The notes under the pieces are model-generated. The model ran no database searches. It was not told where the DNA came from and saw only the letters and a list, made by a program, of their open reading frames with translations. From positions 1-5,471 of the forward strand of contig CAMFFI010000090.1 of the NCBI GenBank assembly GCA_945949625.1: a stretch of DNA of 5,471 nucleotides. Direction: 5' to 3'. How positions within the stretch are numbered: the stretch's first letter is position 1; every line of letters starts with the position of its first letter. A program made the position numbers and the translations under genes. Below are positions 1 through 5,471 of this stretch, in pieces. The stretch comes from an uncultured bacterium. Its GTDB lineage: Bacteria; Bacillota; Clostridia; Oscillospirales; Acutalibacteraceae.

Positions 1-10
1 CTTCCGATCT
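1..10 (+). other. Residual Illumina adapter at the contig end (not genomic)
   Basis: The first ten bases, CTTCCGATCT, are identical to the 3' end of the standard Illumina adapter (…GCTCTTCCGATCT), and they sit exactly at the sequence edge where untrimmed adapter would appear. Read on the minus strand this is AGATCGGAAG, the start of the usual read-through adapter. Genomic sequence therefore probably starts at 11. The three codons these bases add to the phosphoesterase frame (R, S, E) should not be believed. Confidence 0.9.
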
Positions 11-1000
11 ATCGTCAATTATCGGGTAAAGCTGATTGCGGCATTCTTTAACCTCTGCGTCGCTGTAATGGTCGGGATATCCGTAAATATCCTGATGGAA
101 TGTAACAATTCTCCACTTTGCATATGGATTGGAGGCGATTGCTTCTTCAATGCATTTTCTGTGTTCAACTGCAATAGCGTTATCACTTTTTGTTGATTTC
201 AGCACAGCATTTGAATTAAGGGCAATAACCAGCACATCGCCGTAGGAGTAATAATAGTCGCCGCCGGCATTTGTTTCGCCGTAATTTGTCTGGTTAGGAT
301 TGTTGAAATGCCATGAAAGGTTAGGAACATCACAGTCGTGATTACCTGCTAATGTTGAAATCGGAAGATTGCGTAAAATGCTTGGATATAGGAAACCGGC
401 ATATTGATCTTCCTCTTTGTTTCCGTCAACCTGATCGCCCATTGACATAATGAAGCTTGAGTCCGGCATCATCTCGGTTGCGAGCATAAGTGTATTTTCC
501 CATCTTTCGGTGTCCTTTTCGGAGCCGCCGTTGCCTACGCCAATCTGAACGTCGCCTACTGCGATAAATCCAAAACCGTTATCGGTGCTTTGAGTGATGT
601 ATGTATATTCTTCACTCCACGCTCCGTCGCCGGTTTTATATCTGTACTTATATTCTGTAGCAGGCTCAAGACCTGTGGCTGTAACTTTATTGGAATAATA
701 CTGTGTACCTGATTCGGAATTTCTGTAAGCTGTTGAGCTTGTGCCGCTGTATATACCGTCTTCTGCAAAGCTTTCGCTTGCCTTTACAATCTGAACCGAC
801 GGAACATCGTTTTCTGTAGAATACCATGAAAAATTAAGCTGGGATTCATCTGCACCCGGTGCAAGAACAATCTTTGAAAAATCAGTCCTTACCGTACTCC
901 AGTTTTCAAGTGCAAAGGCTGATGAAACCGAAGAAAACATAACAGTTGCGGATAATGCTAAAGTCAAAACACCTGAAATTATCTTTTTAAATTTAATCAT
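11..1000 (-). CDS. Secreted purple-acid-phosphatase-like metallophosphoesterase, C-terminus missing
   Basis: This is probably an exported phosphomonoesterase or phosphodiesterase using a two-metal centre. The ATG at 1000 follows AAAGGAGG (1016-1009) by 8 nt. Residues 1-30 are a signal peptide: basic MIKFKK, a hydrophobic core, and a likely cut after AFA (30). Residues about 40-138 look like the fibronectin-III-like N-terminal domain of purple acid phosphatases (LEPATEYKYRY). The catalytic domain begins near 142 with metallophosphatase motifs GDVQ (149-152), GDQVD (188-192), GNHD (219-222) and a histidine in FHQD (H302). The frame is open to the edge, but the last codons are adapter, so 330 genuine residues remain. 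The final GHxH motif expected shortly after YPIIDD, and any C-terminal anchor or dockerin, are lost. It is the second gene of an operon, 18 bp after the starch-binding gene. The fold is secure; the substrate is unknown. Confidence 0.9.
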
Positions 1001-1008
1001 TTAATAAT

Positions 1009-1016
1009 CCTCCTTT
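1009..1016 (-). promoter_or_regulatory. Ribosome binding site of the phosphoesterase gene
   Basis: AAAGGAGG on the minus strand lies 8 nt before the ATG at 1000 and only 2 bp after the TAA stop (1021-1019) of the upstream gene. This fixes the start and suggests that ribosomes finishing the starch-binding gene can reinitiate here. Confidence 0.85.
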
Positions 1017-1018
1017 CA

Positions 1019-3883
1019 TTAAGCGGCAAAATACTTTTTGTAAGTGCCGATATCTGTTGCTTCTGAAAGTTCAGCACAGTGCAGCTGAATACAAGTTGCA
1101 TCAAATATATTTACGTTACCGTCGCCGTTAACATCTGCTGCAAACAATGCAACATCGTCAAGTGCGTCTAATTCTGCAGCGTAAGTCTGGATAGCGGTAG
1201 AATCCAGTATTTCTATTTTGTTGTTGGAGTCAACATCTCCCATAAGTACATCCAATCCTGTTGTGTACTTTTCAAGAATATCATAGTAAGCGTTGTATCT
1301 TATACCGCCGTTTTTCTCGTATGCGCTGGCTGGGTCAATAATAAGGATTTTACCGGGTTCAAACGTACTGATGCTGGAGGTTTGTTCTCCGCCTTCATTT
1401 CCCGGTTTTCCGCTGTTAAAGTTAAATCCGGTTGCATCCTCAGGGAATGTAACGTAGTAAATATCATCTGTTCCGGCAAGCTTCTTAGGCTGAACTCCGG
1501 GGAAAGGCAGGCACTCGTTTATTGTGCTTCCCCACCAATATACATATACTTCGTCCCAATTCATAACATTTTTGAAGTAAATTGTATTTGGAACATATTT
1601 TTCTGATACGCCTCTGAAACGTAAGCCGCCGTTCTTTTCGTAAGAATCATTTGGGTCAGGAATAAATACATTACCTAAAATAAGCTTATCGCCTGTTATG
1701 CTGTCGGTTTGCTGACCGCCTTCTGATGCTGCTATTCCGTTATTGAAATTAAGTCCTGTTGCGTCCTCGGACAACTGTACGGAATAAAGATTTGTTGTTC
1801 CCTGAACCTTTGTTGCAGGAATACCGGGGAATGCAGGACAAGCAGTTGTTCCGCCCCACCAATAAGCGTTAACTTCGTCCCAGCCTAATGTGTTTCTGAA
1901 ATAGAAAATGTTTGGTACATATTTTTCAGATACGCCTCTGAAACGTAAGACGCCGTTCTTTTCGTAGAAATCTTCGGGATTGGGAACAAAAATATTTCCG
2001 ATTACAAGCTTGTCGCCGGTGATGCTGTCGGTTTGCTGACCGCCTTCAGCGACTTGCTTACCGTTATTGAAATTAAGTCCTGTTGCATCCTCAGGAAGTT
2101 CTACATAATAGTAGCCCTCTCTGCCGGGTACAGGTGTTGCCTTCACTCCCGGGAATGCAGGACAAGCGGTTGCGCTGCCCCACCAATATGCATAAACCTC
2201 ATCCCAGCCTAAGGCGTTTTTGAAATAGAAGTAATTACCGTCGCCTTGTGTTTCAACAAGTGCGTCGATTGCCTCTGTAAGCAAAGCGGTTTGTGTGTTT
2301 ACCATATCCTGTGTAGCAGTTAATGATTCATAAACTGCCTGTGCATTTTTGGCGGCTGTAATTGCATTTTGGTATGTAACTGCTGTGTAGCCGCTCTCGT
2401 TAAGTCCGAATATAAAGTCGAGTTTTTCTTTTAACGCAGATTTGTCAACACCTACCGTAACTTTACCTGCAACAAGGTTTGATGACGGGAAAGTGATTTC
2501 GGTATTCACATCTTCAAACATATCTGTAACCTTGGGAGTAACCTTAATCTGACTTGTTTGTTCAGCAACAACCCTGAAAGGTATTGATGCAAGTACTGCC
2601 TTTTCTGAATAATTCACTGCGTCTGCTCCCGAACATACAAGTACCAGCTCGCCGTTTCCTTTTGAATTGGTAATTATATCACCTAAAGGTGAAGAAATGA
2701 AAGCATTGTCTTGTTCAGGAACGATAACGCTGTTGTCAAATTTTAAGCTGATAACATATCCTCTGAGCGTTGGTACATTTTGAAGACTTACATTAAGATT
2801 AAAGGTTTCACCAAGTGCAGGAGCACAGTTGTCAACCGAGATAATCGGCATACCTTCAACAGGCTCATCGGATAACGCTCTGTCAAGAGTTACATATTCG
2901 CCTGTGTTTGCGCTTTCGCCTTCAGCCAATGGATTGATTACATAAACCTCTGAAACGCCTTCTACAAGGTCCTGAGTAGCAAGGTTTACTGTCTGCTGAC
3001 TGTCTGAGGTACCTTCTCCGCTGCCGTTGTTGAATTTAAAGTTTGTTGATTTTGATGGGATTTCGCAATAATAAACGTCGTCGGAATCCTGATATTTCTG
3101 CATTTTTACACCGGGCCAAACAGAGTTTGATTCTCCGCCCCAGTAATGAACATAAACATTATTCCAGCCTGCGGAATTTTTTGCATATACCGTACGAGAG
3201 CTGTTTTTTGTAAAGGTATATTCATATGAGTATGTGTTATCGCCCTTTACTGCGGTAAGTGTGATATTTGCCTGTGATAAAGGTGCTGTTTCGTTACCGA
3301 ATGTTACATCTTGTCCGTTTTCATAGGCAACAGCCTCGCCGCCGTCAACAGAGTAATACGCACTGTCACAGTTATAGCAATAAAGCTTTATTGTAACATT
3401 GCCTACAAACTGAAATACACCTGTATTAATAGCAACTCTTGGCTCGTCGGTGTTGTAAGGCTCCCAGTGACCGGTTGCGGTTTTTGTATCTGCACCCTTG
3501 TCAATCAGGAAAATCATACTGTCGCCGGGAATGGCTAAATCAACTGTCTGCCAATCTCTCTGCTGACCTGTGTTGAAGTTGATTAATGTCTGATCTCCGG
3601 GAATGGTGTATGACCAAATGTCGTTTTCACTGTCAACAAGAGTCATATGCTCGCCAACCCATGGAACGTGCTGTCCGTCAGTTCCGCCTGCTACATAAGC
3701 CGCTGGACTAATTTCTTCACCCGTATTTGCGTCAATTCTTCCTTTCCATTCTTCAGGAAGTTTAAAATAAACGGTGCTTCCTTTTGCTGAGCTTGCGGCG
3801 CTTGTTGAAAAAATTCCAAACTGAAGAACAACAAGCAATATTGCAAGACAAAAACTAACGGTTTTTTTAATTGTTTTTTTCAT
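1019..3883 (-). CDS. Secreted starch-binding protein with CBM26-like modules, cohesin-like domain and dockerin (scaffoldin-like)
   Basis: This 954-residue exported protein has no recognisable catalytic domain; its likely role is to capture starch and assemble partners outside the cell. Domains in order: signal peptide 1-29/30 (FSTSA); degenerate starch-binding-like module 36-130 (ending FNTGQQ…WQTVDL); chitobiase-C/Ig-like linker 150-230 (YYSVDGGE); CBM26-like module 231-317 (W240, YWGG, VWPG, FNNG, QQTVN); cohesin-like domain about 346-478; FIVAR-like helical segment about 480-547; three tandem CBM26-like modules 551-658, 659-766 and 767-873; type I dockerin about 877-940; short tail KKYFAA. 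The ATG at 3883 is chosen because AAAGGAGG (3898-3891) lies 7 nt upstream. A longer in-frame TTG start at 3910 would translate that binding site as protein. It is first in an operon with the phosphoesterase. It recalls R. bromii amylosome proteins, though the cohesin and starch-binding assignments come from motif reading only. Confidence 0.88.
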   Translation of the reverse strand: MKKTIKKTVSFCLAILLVVLQFGIFSTSAASSAKGSTVYFKLPEEWKGRIDANTGEEISPAAYVAGGTDGQHVPWVGEHMTLVDSENDIWSYTIPGDQTLINFNTGQQRDWQTVDLAIPGDSMIFLIDKGADTKTATGHWEPYNTDEPRVAINTGVFQFVGNVTIKLYCYNCDSAYYSVDGGEAVAYENGQDVTFGNETAPLSQANITLTAVKGDNTYSYEYTFTKNSSRTVYAKNSAGWNNVYVHYWGGESNSVWPGVKMQKYQDSDDVYYCEIPSKSTNFKFNNGSGEGTSDSQQTVNLATQDLVEGVSEVYVINPLAEGESANTGEYVTLDRALSDEPVEGMPIISVDNCAPALGETFNLNVSLQNVPTLRGYVISLKFDNSVIVPEQDNAFISSPLGDIITNSKGNGELVLVCSGADAVNYSEKAVLASIPFRVVAEQTSQIKVTPKVTDMFEDVNTEITFPSSNLVAGKVTVGVDKSALKEKLDFIFGLNESGYTAVTYQNAITAAKNAQAVYESLTATQDMVNTQTALLTEAIDALVETQGDGNYFYFKNALGWDEVYAYWWGSATACPAFPGVKATPVPGREGYYYVELPEDATGLNFNNGKQVAEGGQQTDSITGDKLVIGNIFVPNPEDFYEKNGVLRFRGVSEKYVPNIFYFRNTLGWDEVNAYWWGGTTACPAFPGIPATKVQGTTNLYSVQLSEDATGLNFNNGIAASEGGQQTDSITGDKLILGNVFIPDPNDSYEKNGGLRFRGVSEKYVPNTIYFKNVMNWDEVYVYWWGSTINECLPFPGVQPKKLAGTDDIYYVTFPEDATGFNFNSGKPGNEGGEQTSSISTFEPGKILIIDPASAYEKNGGIRYNAYYDILEKYTTGLDVLMGDVDSNNKIEILDSTAIQTYAAELDALDDVALFAADVNGDGNVNIFDATCIQLHCAELSEATDIGTYKKYFAA
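1064..1255 (-). other. Type I dockerin domain (two complete calcium-loop repeats)
   Basis: Residues about 877-940 hold the duplicated dockerin motif. Loop 1 has D883, D885, N887 and D894 (GDVDSNNKIEILD); loop 2 has D917, N919, D921 and D928 (ADVNGDGNVNIFD). Each is followed by a helix ending AEL, so both halves look competent to bind calcium. Positions 10 and 11 of the loops, which help choose the cohesin in known dockerins, are I-L and I-F, not the Ser/Thr pairs of Clostridium thermocellum enzymes. The domain should dock this protein to a cohesin encoded elsewhere. Confidence 0.9.
1265..1585 (-). repeat. Tandem CBM26-like module, copy 3 (residues 767-873, divergent)
   Basis: Third copy, next to the dockerin. 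It keeps NWDEVYVYWWG, C-L-PFPG, PEDATGFNFNSG, EGGEQTSSIS and AYEKNGGIRY. The middle differs, with FEPGKILIIDP replacing GDKL-GN-F-P-P, and the LRFRGVSEKY closing motif has drifted. It appears older than the duplication that produced copies 1 and 2. Confidence 0.8.
1586..1909 (-). repeat. Tandem CBM26-like module, copy 2 (residues 659-766)
   Basis: Second copy, exactly 324 bp and gapless against copy 1. Stretches such as the DNA for LRFRGVSEKYVPN and GGQQTDSITGDKL are nearly unchanged between copies, which points to a fairly recent internal duplication. One candidate binding tyrosine of copy 1 (Y564) is asparagine here (N672). Confidence 0.85.
1910..2233 (-). repeat. Tandem CBM26-like module, copy 1 (residues 551-658)
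   Basis: First of three consecutive modules of about 108 residues (324 bp). It carries LGWDEVYAYWWG, CPAFPG, FNNG and GGQQTDSI, and closes with EKNG-LRFRGVSEKYVPN. Copies 1 and 2 align without gaps at about 73% amino-acid identity by hand count. Aromatic residues W560, Y564, Y566, W567 and W568 are candidates for the glucan-binding face. Confidence 0.85.
2450..2848 (-). other. Cohesin-like domain within the starch-binding protein
   Basis: Residues about 346-478 (roughly 133 residues) read like a cohesin jelly-roll. The segment opens IISVDNCAPALGETFNLNV, continues with a strand containing LQNVPTLRGY, then SLKFDNSVIVPE (compare the cohesin pattern 'G-x-x-L-x-Y/F-D-x-x-V-L'), a GNGELVLVCSG strand and SIPFRVVAE, and ends in a VAGKVTV strand. 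The length fits cohesins (about 140). Similar cohesin-superfamily domains in secreted Clostridia proteins do not always bind dockerins, so function is inferred. Confidence 0.65.
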
Positions 3884-4123
3884 AAATTTGCCTCCTTTGT
3901 AGGGTGTCAAAATTGATTAATTTAATTATAACCTTTATAAATAATAAATTATATCCTTTTTTTACCCTTTATATTGTTGTTGTTTGATATTATTAATAAA
4001 ATTGTTTTGATTGTGTAAAAATATTTACCTATTTTATACAAATGTTTTACAATGAACTTGTATATTTTACATATATAGTATTATTTATAATTGCGGCTGC
4101 TGTTGGGAGAAAAAAAGAATAAT
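3884..4123 (-). promoter_or_regulatory. AT-rich leader and candidate promoter region of the starch-binding operon
   Basis: No gene is visible here. On the minus strand two perfect TATAAT hexamers (3953-3948 and 3930-3925) are embedded in a direct repeat AAAGG-W-TATAATT (3959-3947 and 3936-3924), and a further AAAGG occurs near 3970-3966. A TATAAAAT lies at 4038-4031. None has a convincing TTGACA 17 bp upstream, so the actual start site cannot be chosen from sequence. The operon promoter is expected here because terminators lie just upstream at 4124-4144 and 4221-4258. Confidence 0.4.
3891..3898 (-). promoter_or_regulatory. Ribosome binding site fixing the start of the starch-binding gene
   Basis: AAAGGAGG on the minus strand ends 7 nt before the ATG at 3883. 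Starting at 3883 gives a normal signal peptide (MKKTIKKTVSFCLAILLVVL). The in-frame TTG at 3910 lies upstream of this site and has no good site of its own. Confidence 0.85.
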
Positions 4124-4144
4124 AAAAAAGTCGAGTGCCTCGAC
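4124..4144 (-). terminator. Minus-strand intrinsic terminator
   Basis: On the minus strand, GTCGAG (4144-4139), a 3-nt loop and CTCGAC (4135-4130) form a perfect 6-bp GC-rich hairpin followed at once by TTTTTT (4129-4124). A second T-run follows at 4117-4111 within an AT-rich stretch. It ends the structured block at 4144-4205 and would act as a backup terminator for the kinase gene. Confidence 0.75.
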
Positions 4145-4205
4145 ACGCAATTCGTGCAGACAGTTTGTACTGACTGCAACCTTTTATGCCCGAGCGCAAC
4201 CGAGC
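4144..4205. repeat. GC-richer block of adjoining hairpins, function unknown
   Basis: Two further hairpins adjoin the terminator: CACG-CAATT-CGTG (4144-4156), and TGCAGACAGT-TTGT-ACTGACTGCA (4155-4178), a 10-bp stem with one A-A mismatch. Beyond them CCGAGC occurs twice at 10-bp spacing (4190-4195 and 4200-4205). The block stands out from the AT-rich flanks and contains no convincing reading frame. It could be a dispersed palindromic repeat, a short structured RNA ending at 4124, or the 3' tail of the kinase transcript. Confidence 0.5.
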
Positions 4206-4220
4206 AATTTCCTATAATGT

Positions 4221-4258
4221 AAAAAAGCATATCATTGTTTTTGATACAATGATATGCT
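4221..4258 (-). terminator. Intrinsic terminator of the phosphotransferase gene
   Basis: AGCATATCATTG (4226-4237) and CAATGATATGCT (4247-4258) form a perfect 12-bp stem with a 9-nt loop. On the minus strand the hairpin is followed by a T-run (4226-4221). It begins 22 bp after the stop of the phosphotransferase gene, so that gene is its obvious client. Confidence 0.9.
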
Positions 4259-4280
4259 CGGAATTTATATGAAATATTTA

Positions 4281-5030
4281 TTATTGATACTCAATAACAT
4301 TAACCCAGTTAAGGAGAAATTCTCTTTCTTCATCTTTACCCTTAACAGACTGAGACGCTGCAACAATGGGCAACCACTGCTGAACATACTGTTTAGCAGT
4401 ATCGGTTTTCTTACAGAACAAATCAAGATATTTGTTTGCAAGCTCATCGTTGCCTTTTAAGCAGAAAAGAAGATATGTTCTTGCAACATCTGCACTCGCG
4501 TTACCCTGTGTAGCGTGAGACCAGTCGATTACATAAGGGACACCTTCAGGAGTGATAATAACATTACTTGGGTTAAAATCGCCGTGGCAAACCTTGTGAT
4601 GCTTGTGCATACCGTTCAAACGTGTGTGAAGCTCATATCTTGTTGTAGCGTCAAGATTTGTTTCGTCAATTTTACGTTTCATTTTATCCCAAAGCTTGTT
4701 AAGAAGAGGAGCTGTTTTGCTTTGAATTTCAATTTGAATATTTACAAACAAATCAAGATACTCATCAAGCTTATCGGGATTTTCGTCCATAAGCTGTTGC
4801 AGTGTTTTTCCTTCAATAAAGTCGCTGACAATAGCCCATTTGCCGTCAATTTTTGATACCTCGGCAACCTTTGGAATATGCAGACCTGTTTCTTCTACAC
4901 GAGATTGGTTAAGTGCTTCGTTTAAAACATCAGATTTAGAAAAGTTTTCGTCAAAGACCTTAATTGTCCTATCTCCGTCTTTATATATAATCTTGTTTTG
5001 TCTTTCAGCAAGAACCTTTTCAAATTTCAT
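4281..5030 (-). CDS. Aminoglycoside phosphotransferase-family kinase (APH/choline kinase fold)
   Basis: This complete 249-residue cytoplasmic protein should transfer phosphate from ATP to a small-molecule hydroxyl; the substrate is not predictable. The essential residues are present: β3 lysine K24 (RTIKVF), glutamate E38 as the likely partner, the hinge-like IVSDFIEGKTL (67-77), the catalytic loop HGDFNPSN (H149, D151, N156), and the metal-binding aspartate in VIDW (D169). A typical C-terminal helical segment follows (ASADVARTYLLF). No signal or membrane segment is seen. The ATG at 5030 follows AAAGGA (5046-5041) by 10 nt; an ATG at 5040 is out of frame and touches the ribosome site. It is a single-gene unit with its own promoter region and terminator. 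It is slightly short for classic APH(3') resistance enzymes and has no mobile-element context, so a housekeeping or metabolite kinase is more likely than antibiotic resistance. Confidence 0.9.
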   Translation of the reverse strand: MKFEKVLAERQNKIIYKDGDRTIKVFDENFSKSDVLNEALNQSRVEETGLHIPKVAEVSKIDGKWAIVSDFIEGKTLQQLMDENPDKLDEYLDLFVNIQIEIQSKTAPLLNKLWDKMKRKIDETNLDATTRYELHTRLNGMHKHHKVCHGDFNPSNVIITPEGVPYVIDWSHATQGNASADVARTYLLFCLKGNDELANKYLDLFCKKTDTAKQYVQQWLPIVAASQSVKGKDEEREFLLNWVNVIEYQ

Positions 5031-5063
5031 TAAATATCATTCCTTTCAGTATTGAAAATAAGA

Positions 5064-5093
5064 AAAGTAAATTTTTACTTTGGTTATATTATA
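5064..5093 (-). promoter_or_regulatory. Candidate promoter with overlapping 18-bp palindrome, phosphotransferase gene
   Basis: A perfect TATAAT lies at 5093-5088 on the minus strand, with only a weak -35 (TATACG, 5116-5111) at 17-bp spacing. The predicted transcription start is near 5081. Positions 5064-5081 form the perfect inverted repeat AAAGTAAA-TT-TTTACTTT, exactly where an operator could block transcription. The all-AT character makes a chance palindrome possible. Confidence 0.5.
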
Positions 5094-5371
5094 CAACAAT
5101 ATTTTTTGCACGTATAGCGTAAAAATAGCAAAAATATACAATTAATTTTTGTAAAAAACCACAATACAACAAACTGCTTTTTGGCTTATTAACAAAATCT
5201 TTCTTTATTATTATACAATACTAACAAAAAATTCAAAAATATTCTTAATTGAAATTGATAATTCTTTAACAATTCTTTGTGCATTATTACAAGAAGATTG
5301 AATTTAATGATATTATTTCGGTTGCTATATTACTCGGTATTTATTTTTAGTGGCCATAAGTATGTTATGTT
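5094..5371. other. AT-rich intergenic region with no supported gene
   Basis: Stops are dense in all frames and I see no reading frame with a ribosome binding site, no tRNA-like or rRNA-like sequence and no strong terminator. Part of it (5094-5116) is upstream promoter DNA for the phosphotransferase gene. The rest may contain the promoter of a divergent gene to the right of the contig, but I could not pick out convincing elements. Confidence 0.5.
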
Positions 5372-5471
5372 TTACTTAAACAATACATCTCGCCAATTGC
5401 GGCGTGTTGCCATGTGAAAAGTATCATCTTCGCTCCTCGCTAAAAACGTCACAGGTTTTGAACGCTTTACT
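5372..5471 (-). repeat. Possible dispersed-repeat fragment at the contig edge
   Basis: The base composition becomes richer in GC here. On the minus strand a frame enters from the right edge and runs 32 codons to a TAA at 5374-5372, including TFHMATRRNWRDVLFK. This short tail resembles, from memory, spurious hypothetical peptides that recur in gut Clostridia genomes and usually reflect intergenic repeats. A small hairpin CGCC-AATTGC-GGCG (5391-5404) lies inside. It could instead be the real C-terminus of a gene that starts outside the window. Confidence 0.3.

Noticed and set aside
556..768. 70-codon minus-strand frame
   Set aside because: It lies inside the phosphoesterase gene in another frame; the phosphoesterase frame has the family motifs.
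1382..1606. 74-codon plus-strand frame
   Set aside because: Antisense shadow of the third starch-binding module; no ribosome site and no recognisable family.
1265..2233. Tandem repeats as a CRISPR array or mobile-element repeat
   Set aside because: The 324-bp repeats are in-frame protein modules inside one gene, without spacers or element ends.
3311..3538. 75-codon plus-strand frame
   Set aside because: Antisense shadow of the starch-binding gene with no supporting signals.
3884..3910. N-terminal extension of the starch-binding protein from a TTG at 3910
   Set aside because: It would translate the AAAGGAGG ribosome site as protein and displace the signal peptide from the N-terminus; ATG at 3883 fits far better.
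3905..3910. TTGACA as a -35 box on the minus strand
   Set aside because: The matching -10 position 17 bp downstream would fall on the ribosome site and start codon, leaving no leader.
4515..4856. 113-codon plus-strand frame
   Set aside because: Antisense to the catalytic region of the phosphotransferase, which has conserved motifs in its own frame; no ribosome site.
5020..5040. Six-codon leader frame starting at ATG 5040 that overlaps the phosphotransferase start
   Set aside because: The ATG touches the AAAGGA site, too close for normal initiation; probably chance in AT-rich DNA.

Overview
The window looks like a short contig from a gut Clostridia (Bacillota), most likely a Ruminococcus/Oscillospiraceae-type starch degrader. 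The reasons are AT-rich intergenic DNA, strong AGGAGG ribosome binding sites, Gram-positive Sec signal peptides, and a secreted protein that combines starch-binding (CBM26-like) modules, a cohesin-like domain and a type I dockerin. The species is inferred; no rRNA or marker gene is present. All three genes lie on the minus strand.

Layout from left to right. Positions 1-10 are an exact remnant of an Illumina adapter and are not genomic. Positions 11-1000 hold the N-terminal 330 residues of a secreted purple-acid-phosphatase-like metallophosphoesterase, cut off before its last metal-binding motif. Positions 1019-3883 encode a 954-residue secreted, non-catalytic starch-binding protein with cohesin-like and dockerin domains, a scaffoldin or adaptor candidate. 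Only 18 bp separate the two genes, with no terminator, so they form an operon with the starch-binding gene first. Positions 3884-4123 are its AT-rich leader and promoter region. Positions 4124-4205 are a compact block of back-to-back hairpins ending in a minus-strand terminator. Positions 4221-4258 are a second, very clear minus-strand terminator belonging to the next gene. Positions 4281-5030 encode an intact cytoplasmic phosphotransferase of the aminoglycoside phosphotransferase/choline kinase fold. Its probable promoter, with an 18-bp palindrome near the predicted transcription start, lies at 5064-5093. The rest is AT-rich intergenic DNA, ending in a GC-richer edge segment that may be a dispersed repeat.

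How the genes may work together: the operon would export a surface or complex-bound starch-capturing protein able both to dock into a cohesin and, if its cohesin-like domain is functional, to recruit a dockerin-bearing partner. It would be co-expressed with an exported phosphoesterase. This resembles the amylosome idea known from Ruminococcus bromii, but the binding activities are inferred. The kinase gene is separated by tandem terminators and appears to be an independent unit.
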